Shown: positions 6,656 to 10,128 of the stretch, one piece after another
How positions within the stretch are numbered: position 1 is the stretch's first letter
Layout of the letters: each line of letters begins with the position of its first letter
Origin: CAZVWW01 sp964631265
GTDB lineage: Bacteria; Thermotogota; Thermotogae; MWEM01
DNA length: 10,128 nucleotides
Assembly (NCBI GenBank): GCA_964631265.1
Contig: CAZVWW010000084.1
Location: 1 to 10,128 of the forward strand
Reading direction: 5' to 3'
Translations under genes and position numbers: made by a program
Notes under the pieces: generated by a model
What the model was told of the DNA's origin: nothing
The model's input: the letters and a program-made list of their open reading frames with translations, nothing else
The model's database searches: none

Positions 6656-7457
6656 AACCGTCTTTATTTACACATTACTCGTTATACTGGCTATATTCTT
6701 TTCATTCCCGTTTTTCTGGGTCCTTTCAACCTCTTTTAAAACGGCGGTTGATGTCTTTTCCTATCCACCGAAATGGATTCCGGATCCACCGACGCTTGAA
6801 AACTATGTCGTCGTCTTTCAGGAATTTCCCATCATCCGATATTTTATCAATACACTGATCATTACAGGCGTTGGAATAATCCTCAATGTAACGTTTGGGG
6901 CCCTCGCCGGTTATCCCCTTGCCAGGTTGAAGTTCAAGGGAAGGAATTTTATCTTTACGATGATTATCCTGCCCATGATGATTCCCATGCAGGGAAATCT
7001 TATCGTTAATTTTATCACGATTATGAAGATGAGAATCTTTAACACTTTTTTAGCAGTTGTATTGCCTTCTGCCGTTAATATACTCGGGGTTTTTTTAATG
7101 CGTCAACACTACAAGTCAATCCCGAGGGATCTGGAAGATGCAGCCAGAATAGATGGTTGCAATGAATTTCAGTTATGGTGGAAAATCATGTTGCCCATGG
7201 TTAGACCGGCCACAACATCGCTTGCCATTTTTTCTTTTGCCGCTTACTGGAATTCATTTCTCTGGCCCATGATTGTGTTAAGAGATTCTGAGAAGTTTCC
7301 GCTTCAGGTCGGGCTTGCTAATTTAAACAGTATATTTGCCGGAAATTTCAGGCAGATCTCAGCGGGGATCATCTTATCCACTATTCCAATCCTGGTCTTC
7401 TTCTTTTTTACCCAGCGTTTCTTTATAGAAGGTTATCAGGGGGCATTGAAGGAATAA
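6627..7457 (+). CDS. CUT1-type sugar ABC transporter permease (MalG-like)
   Basis: This 276-residue inner-membrane protein is the second channel subunit and has the family's usual length. Six hydrophobic segments lie near 11-33, 73-95, 108-128, 138-158, 195-217 and 243-263. The EAA loop is at about 170-194 (EDAARIDGCNEFQLWWKIML then PMVRP), and the C-terminus FFIEGYQGALKE is characteristic of MalG-type permeases. Its ATG lies inside the preceding permease gene, a 29-base overlap in another frame, so the two subunits are probably made in a coupled 1:1 ratio. The ribosome site is weak (GAGTGAT near 6615-6621), which also argues for coupling. No ATPase gene follows; the pair most likely uses an MsmX/MsmK/MalK-type ATPase encoded elsewhere. 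Confidence 0.94.
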   Translation: MRLNPKRISKTVFIYTLLVILAIFFSFPFFWVLSTSFKTAVDVFSYPPKWIPDPPTLENYVVVFQEFPIIRYFINTLIITGVGIILNVTFGALAGYPLARLKFKGRNFIFTMIILPMMIPMQGNLIVNFITIMKMRIFNTFLAVVLPSAVNILGVFLMRQHYKSIPRDLEDAARIDGCNEFQLWWKIMLPMVRPATTSLAIFSFAAYWNSFLWPMIVLRDSEKFPLQVGLANLNSIFAGNFRQISAGIILSTIPILVFFFFTQRFFIEGYQGALKE

Positions 7458-7526
7458 TCTTAAGGCATCGACGACGATTAATGGAAGGGCCAAGATACCT
7501 GATTTCTATTAGGAGGCATTAAGAGA

Positions 7527-7571
7527 GTGTTGAATGAGAAGAAGGAAAAAGGAGTTTATCAAAGAAAATGA
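7527..7571 (+). CDS. Possible 14-codon leader peptide before the DUF4127 gene
   Basis: The 110-base gap after the second permease gene holds a good AGGAGG (7511-7516) with no long gene behind it. From GTG at 7527 (ten-base spacing) a frame reads MLNEKKEKGVYQRK and stops at TGA 7569-7571, overlapping the next start as ATGA. Such a short frame could raise initiation at the DUF4127 gene, whose own ribosome site is poorly spaced. It is rich in Lys and Glu with no hint of a regulatory amino-acid run. It may equally be chance. Confidence 0.25.
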   Translation: MLNEKKEKGVYQRK

Positions 7572-9103
7572 GAATAGTCTTCCTGCCAGTTGATGAGAGA
7601 TTTTGCACAAGAGATTACATGATGCATATGGGGAAGAGTTTTAACCTCGACATTGAGACACCCCCGATAGCATTACTAGGGCAAAAAAAGATACCGGGGG
7701 ACGTGGATGCCATTTATACCTGGCTCGAAAACACGATTGACAATGACGATACACTGATTTTATCGCTTGATACCTTGATTTATGGAGGACTGATCCCCTC
7801 GCGGATCAACCGCTTAACGGAACAAACCTTGCTTAAACGGTTGAAACGCATTAGGCCTTTTCGACAAAAAGCCGGGAAAATCTATCTCACGTCAACGGTC
7901 ATGAGGATACCTCAATATAATTCAGAGGATGAAGAACCCGTTTATTGGGAATATTTCGGCAAACGACTGCACGATTTCACAAAGGTCTTAGCCGGAACAA
8001 TTAAAAAACGGATAAACGATGGACACCCTTTCCGTTTTGAATCATATAAAACCATCATCGATGAAAACAAATCACATAAACTCCTGGAAGATGTCCCGTT
8101 ATGGGTCATTGATGATTACTTTGACAGAAGAATAAAAAATGCCGGGATGATTGAAAAGACGTTTTCGCTTGTACAAGAGGGAATTGTTGATTATTTCAAT
8201 CTGACGCTGGATGATAACGGAAAAGACTCTCTCAGTCTAATAGAGGCATCACGGCATCAACAAACGGTTGATGCTCTGCAGATCCATGAGAAATGCGCCA
8301 TTCATCCCGGGGCTGACGAAGCGACTTTGACGCTTTTATCAAGGGCAGTATGCCAAAAATTCAATATCATACCGCCGATGGAAATTCAATATCTGTTTGA
8401 AGACAAAAAGGACATTGTCCCCCCTTATGAAGGCGATACCCTGGATCAAACGATAAAAAACCATATCCGGGCGGCCGGAGGCCGTGTCGGTCAATCTTCA
8501 ATTAAGCTGCTCGTCAACAATTCGGAGACTGAAGAATGGATTGAAAGCCCCGAACAGGATATACGATGCCGGAATGAAAACGGTGTGGAGTGGCTTGAAA
8601 AAGGATTGAAAACAAATAATATCATGGGTTTGGTCGATATAAGATACCCGAACGGGTCCGACCGTTTATTTGTGAAACAACTCCTATCCAGAAAGAGGGA
8701 TTGGAACAGGATCAATTATGCGGCATGGAATACACCAAGCAATACAATCGGCACTGTTGTGGCATTCTCAATCTTACAGTATCTGGCGGCGAAGAGCTAT
8801 CTACAAATCGATAGCGAAAGCATGGAAAGATTCCAACAAATCATGCTGCTGGAGCAATACGGTTATCAGGCGAATCTCAGAGAAGAGTTGCGCCGGCAAT
8901 CATATCAAAGAGGTTGCAGTATTTGGACTCTTTTACCTGTAGAAAAATGGGCGGAGTCTTTTGCTCAGACAAAACTGGCAGACATTCAGACAGAAGTCGA
9001 AAAGAGTTTTAACCATCACTTTAATTTAGAAGTCTTTTTCCCGTGGCATCGGTCGTTTGAAATCGGCATTCGATTGAGCAAGCAGGCAAGCATCGATATT
9101 TGA
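7568..9103 (+). CDS. DUF4127 family protein
   Basis: This 511-residue protein of unknown function matches the DUF4127 pattern as I remember it: FLPVDERFC (5-13) at the very N-terminus, ALLGQKKIPGD (35-45), the signature SLDTLIYGGLIPSR (66-79), TSTVMRIP (108-115), LTLDDNGKD (212-220), HPGADEA (246-252), AAWNTPSNTIGT (385-396) and FPWHRSFEIG (491-500). Several of these carry invariant-looking Asp, Glu, Asn and His residues that could form a metal or sugar site, but no reaction is established. There is no signal peptide or membrane segment, so it should be cytoplasmic. ATG 7568 is the only sensible start, because an in-frame TGA lies at 7535; its own AAGGAG (7549-7554) is a long 13 bases away. 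Its place after the transporter genes suggests it acts on the imported compound or an intermediate, which is inference. Confidence 0.87.
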   Translation: MRIVFLPVDERFCTRDYMMHMGKSFNLDIETPPIALLGQKKIPGDVDAIYTWLENTIDNDDTLILSLDTLIYGGLIPSRINRLTEQTLLKRLKRIRPFRQKAGKIYLTSTVMRIPQYNSEDEEPVYWEYFGKRLHDFTKVLAGTIKKRINDGHPFRFESYKTIIDENKSHKLLEDVPLWVIDDYFDRRIKNAGMIEKTFSLVQEGIVDYFNLTLDDNGKDSLSLIEASRHQQTVDALQIHEKCAIHPGADEATLTLLSRAVCQKFNIIPPMEIQYLFEDKKDIVPPYEGDTLDQTIKNHIRAAGGRVGQSSIKLLVNNSETEEWIESPEQDIRCRNENGVEWLEKGLKTNNIMGLVDIRYPNGSDRLFVKQLLSRKRDWNRINYAAWNTPSNTIGTVVAFSILQYLAAKSYLQIDSESMERFQQIMLLEQYGYQANLREELRRQSYQRGCSIWTLLPVEKWAESFAQTKLADIQTEVEKSFNHHFNLEVFFPWHRSFEIGIRLSKQASIDI

Positions 9104-9109
9104 TATAAT
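9101..9109 (+). promoter_or_regulatory. Candidate extended -10 promoter for the last gene
   Basis: TGATATAAT combines the extended TGn element with a perfect TATAAT (9104-9109), starting at the stop codon of the DUF4127 gene. No -35 box is well placed; TTGAGC at 9074-9079 is 24 bases away. Extended -10 promoters can work without one. The start would be near 9116, leaving about 49 bases of leader, so the last gene may also be expressed on its own. Confidence 0.4.
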
Positions 9110-9149
9110 CAAGTATCAATTACTAAATCGCCCAAAAAACGGCTCATTG

Positions 9150-9156
9150 AAGGAGG
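9150..9156 (+). promoter_or_regulatory. Ribosome site that fixes the start of the GyrI-like gene
   Basis: AAGGAGG lies eight bases before ATG 9165. Because it overlaps the codons that would follow a TTG start at 9147, it shows that the shorter 210-residue product is the real one. Confidence 0.75.
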
Positions 9157-9164
9157 TTTCATTA

Positions 9165-9797
9165 ATGAAACATGTCTGGCGAAAGGCTGAAAAACAGTAT
9201 TATCTCCCCGGGAAAAAGCCCGGGATTGTCGATATACCTGAATTCAAATTCTTCACTATCAACGGAACGGGTGATCCCAACGACGAGGCCTTTCAGGACT
9301 ATATCGGCGTGCTTTACGCGTTGTCTTATACCATCAGAATGAGTCCGAAAAAGAACCGGGCCCCTGAAGGCTACTATGAATACACCGTTTACCCGCTTGA
9401 AGGGGTCTGGGATATTAGTGAGGAAGCTAAAGAGAAGGATTTAAACTCTTTTGCCGAACTGGATAAAAGCGATTTTGTCTTCACCATCATGATCCGGCAG
9501 CCTGAATTTGTTACGGAGAGCTATGCGGAGCAAACCCTTCAAACTGTCAAAAGGGAAAAACCCAACGCCTTATTGGATGAGGTGGCATTCAAAACCATCA
9601 AAGAGGGGAAATGTCTACAGATGCTTCATGTCGGCCCATATGACGACGAACCCGAGAGTTTCAGAAAGATGGAGGAATATGCCAATAAGAATCATCTGAA
9701 GCGAAAAACAAAAAAGCACCGGGAAATCTACTTGTCTGATCCGAGACGGGCAAAACCCGAGAACTTGAAGACTGTTTTGAGATTTCAGGTGGAATGA
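9165..9797 (+). CDS. GyrI-like small-molecule-binding domain protein (COG4832 type)
   Basis: This 210-residue cytoplasmic protein is a stand-alone GyrI-like/effector-binding domain with no DNA-binding part. Telling stretches are YYLPGKKPGIVDIPEFKFF (12-30), TINGTGDPND (31-40), LYALSYTIRMSPKK (50-63), YEYTVYPLEGVWD (71-83), LHVGPYDDEPESF (154-166) and HREIYLSDPRR (185-195). The Glu of REIYL (187) sits where this fold usually has its ligand-contacting or catalytic acid. Members of the wider group include sensors, and Lin2189 and YtkR7, which hydrolyse cyclopropane-bearing genotoxins, so a detoxifying or ligand-sensing role is possible. The ATG at 9165 is preceded by AAGGAGG (9150-9156) at eight bases; the upstream in-frame TTG at 9147 precedes that site and is rejected. 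A link to sugar use is uncertain because it may have its own promoter. Confidence 0.88.
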   Translation: MKHVWRKAEKQYYLPGKKPGIVDIPEFKFFTINGTGDPNDEAFQDYIGVLYALSYTIRMSPKKNRAPEGYYEYTVYPLEGVWDISEEAKEKDLNSFAELDKSDFVFTIMIRQPEFVTESYAEQTLQTVKREKPNALLDEVAFKTIKEGKCLQMLHVGPYDDEPESFRKMEEYANKNHLKRKTKKHREIYLSDPRRAKPENLKTVLRFQVE

Positions 9798-10128
9798 TTT
9801 TCTCAAGTTACACGTCGTTATTACGGCGGATTTGACGGCGGTTCTTATACACTAATGGCCCGGGGTATAGAAAAAAACAAACGGAGACATTTTTGGTTTT
9901 TCAAGCCCTTAAATGTTTTCGTTTCCCGAAAAAATCAAGCACGGTTGGTTAAAAAATCCCTTATTGAAGTGCGCAAAAGCCTGATTCCTCAAACACGGTC
10001 TAATAACTCAAGTGCAATTCCAGGGCTCTCTCCGAAGGTGCAGATGGCAATTGTTTGATTGGAGGTGTAAATCATTAAAGGCGATTAACCTATGCCATCA
10101 GAACATGATTAATGAAAAAAAGTGGATC
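9798..10128. other. Right-edge region without a convincing gene
   Basis: These 331 bases hold no gene I can support and no clear terminator for the cluster. Visible are a direct repeat ACGGCGG (9823-9829 and 9835-9841), a short AT-rich inverted repeat TTTTCG/CGAAAA near 9915-9931, and a ribosome-like GGAGGTG (10061-10067) with no usable start codon at proper spacing. A minus-strand frame from ATG 10073-10075 to TAA 9845-9847 is broken only by two TGA codons (9989-9991, 9935-9937) and could be a decayed gene. A 67-codon plus-strand frame (9855-10058) overlaps it, lacks a ribosome site and is rich in Lys, Arg and Ser; it is not called. Confidence 0.45.

Noticed and set aside
9207..9224. Two CCCGGG blocks separated by AAAAAG, able to form a hairpin early in the GyrI-like gene
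   Set aside because: It lies inside a well-supported coding frame (Pro-Gly-Lys-Lys-Pro-Gly), so the repeat follows from the repeated codons.
9855..10058. Plus-strand open frame of 67 codons in the right-edge region
   Set aside because: No ribosome site precedes it, the composition is Lys/Arg/Ser-rich without a recognisable motif, and it overlaps a competing minus-strand frame.
10051..10128. Possible start of a gene running off the right edge (GGAGGTG at 10061-10067, open frame including ATG 10105)
   Set aside because: No ATG, GTG or TTG lies at proper spacing after the ribosome-like site, and the eight codons from ATG 10105 have no ribosome site of their own.
1..10128. CRISPR array, insertion sequence, tRNA or rRNA gene, attachment site
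   Set aside because: I saw no regularly spaced repeats, transposase, cloverleaf or rRNA signature on either strand.

Overview
The window looks like one carbohydrate-utilisation locus from a Thermotogota-like bacterium, perhaps the mesophilic Mesotoga/Kosmotoga side. This is inference, with no marker gene to prove it. It rests on a solute-binding protein with a plain AxA-type signal peptide and no lipobox cysteine (a periplasmic habit usual in Thermotogota, unusual in Gram-positives), near-perfect AGGAGG ribosome sites, free use of TTG and GTG starts, and a tightly packed operon.

Layout. An RpiR/SIS-type regulator (145-993, minus) is divergent from a seven-gene plus-strand cluster. The intergenic region (994-1200) holds a good sigma70-type promoter in each direction and two perfect short inverted repeats that may be operators. 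The cluster runs: a fused N-acetylmannosamine-6-phosphate 2-epimerase + ROK sugar kinase (1201-2751); an FAD-dependent oxidoreductase translationally coupled to it by a TTGA overlap (2748-4019); a family 1 sugar-binding protein (4054-5295); a strong hairpin (5312-5337); two CUT1-type permeases overlapping by 29 bases (5366-6655, 6627-7457); a DUF4127 protein (7568-9103); and a GyrI-like/COG4832 protein (9165-9797) with a possible promoter of its own. The last 331 bases hold no convincing gene.

How it may work together. The ABC importer brings an amino sugar or amino-sugar glycoside into the cell. The fused enzyme would phosphorylate ManNAc and epimerise ManNAc-6-P to GlcNAc-6-P. The RpiR protein would sense a phosphosugar and control the cluster. 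The arrangement recalls nan (sialic acid/ManNAc) loci of Firmicutes, where NanR is an RpiR protein and a CUT1 transporter borrows a shared ATPase. No transporter ATPase, sialic acid lyase, NagA, NagB or glycosidase is present here, so the substrate stays open between sialic acid, ManNAc and a ManNAc/GlcNAc-containing glycan.

The least explained parts are the FAD oxidoreductase, which has no known step in ManNAc catabolism, the DUF4127 protein, and a four-helix N-terminal extension on the first permease. Together they suggest a variant amino-sugar pathway with an oxidation step.
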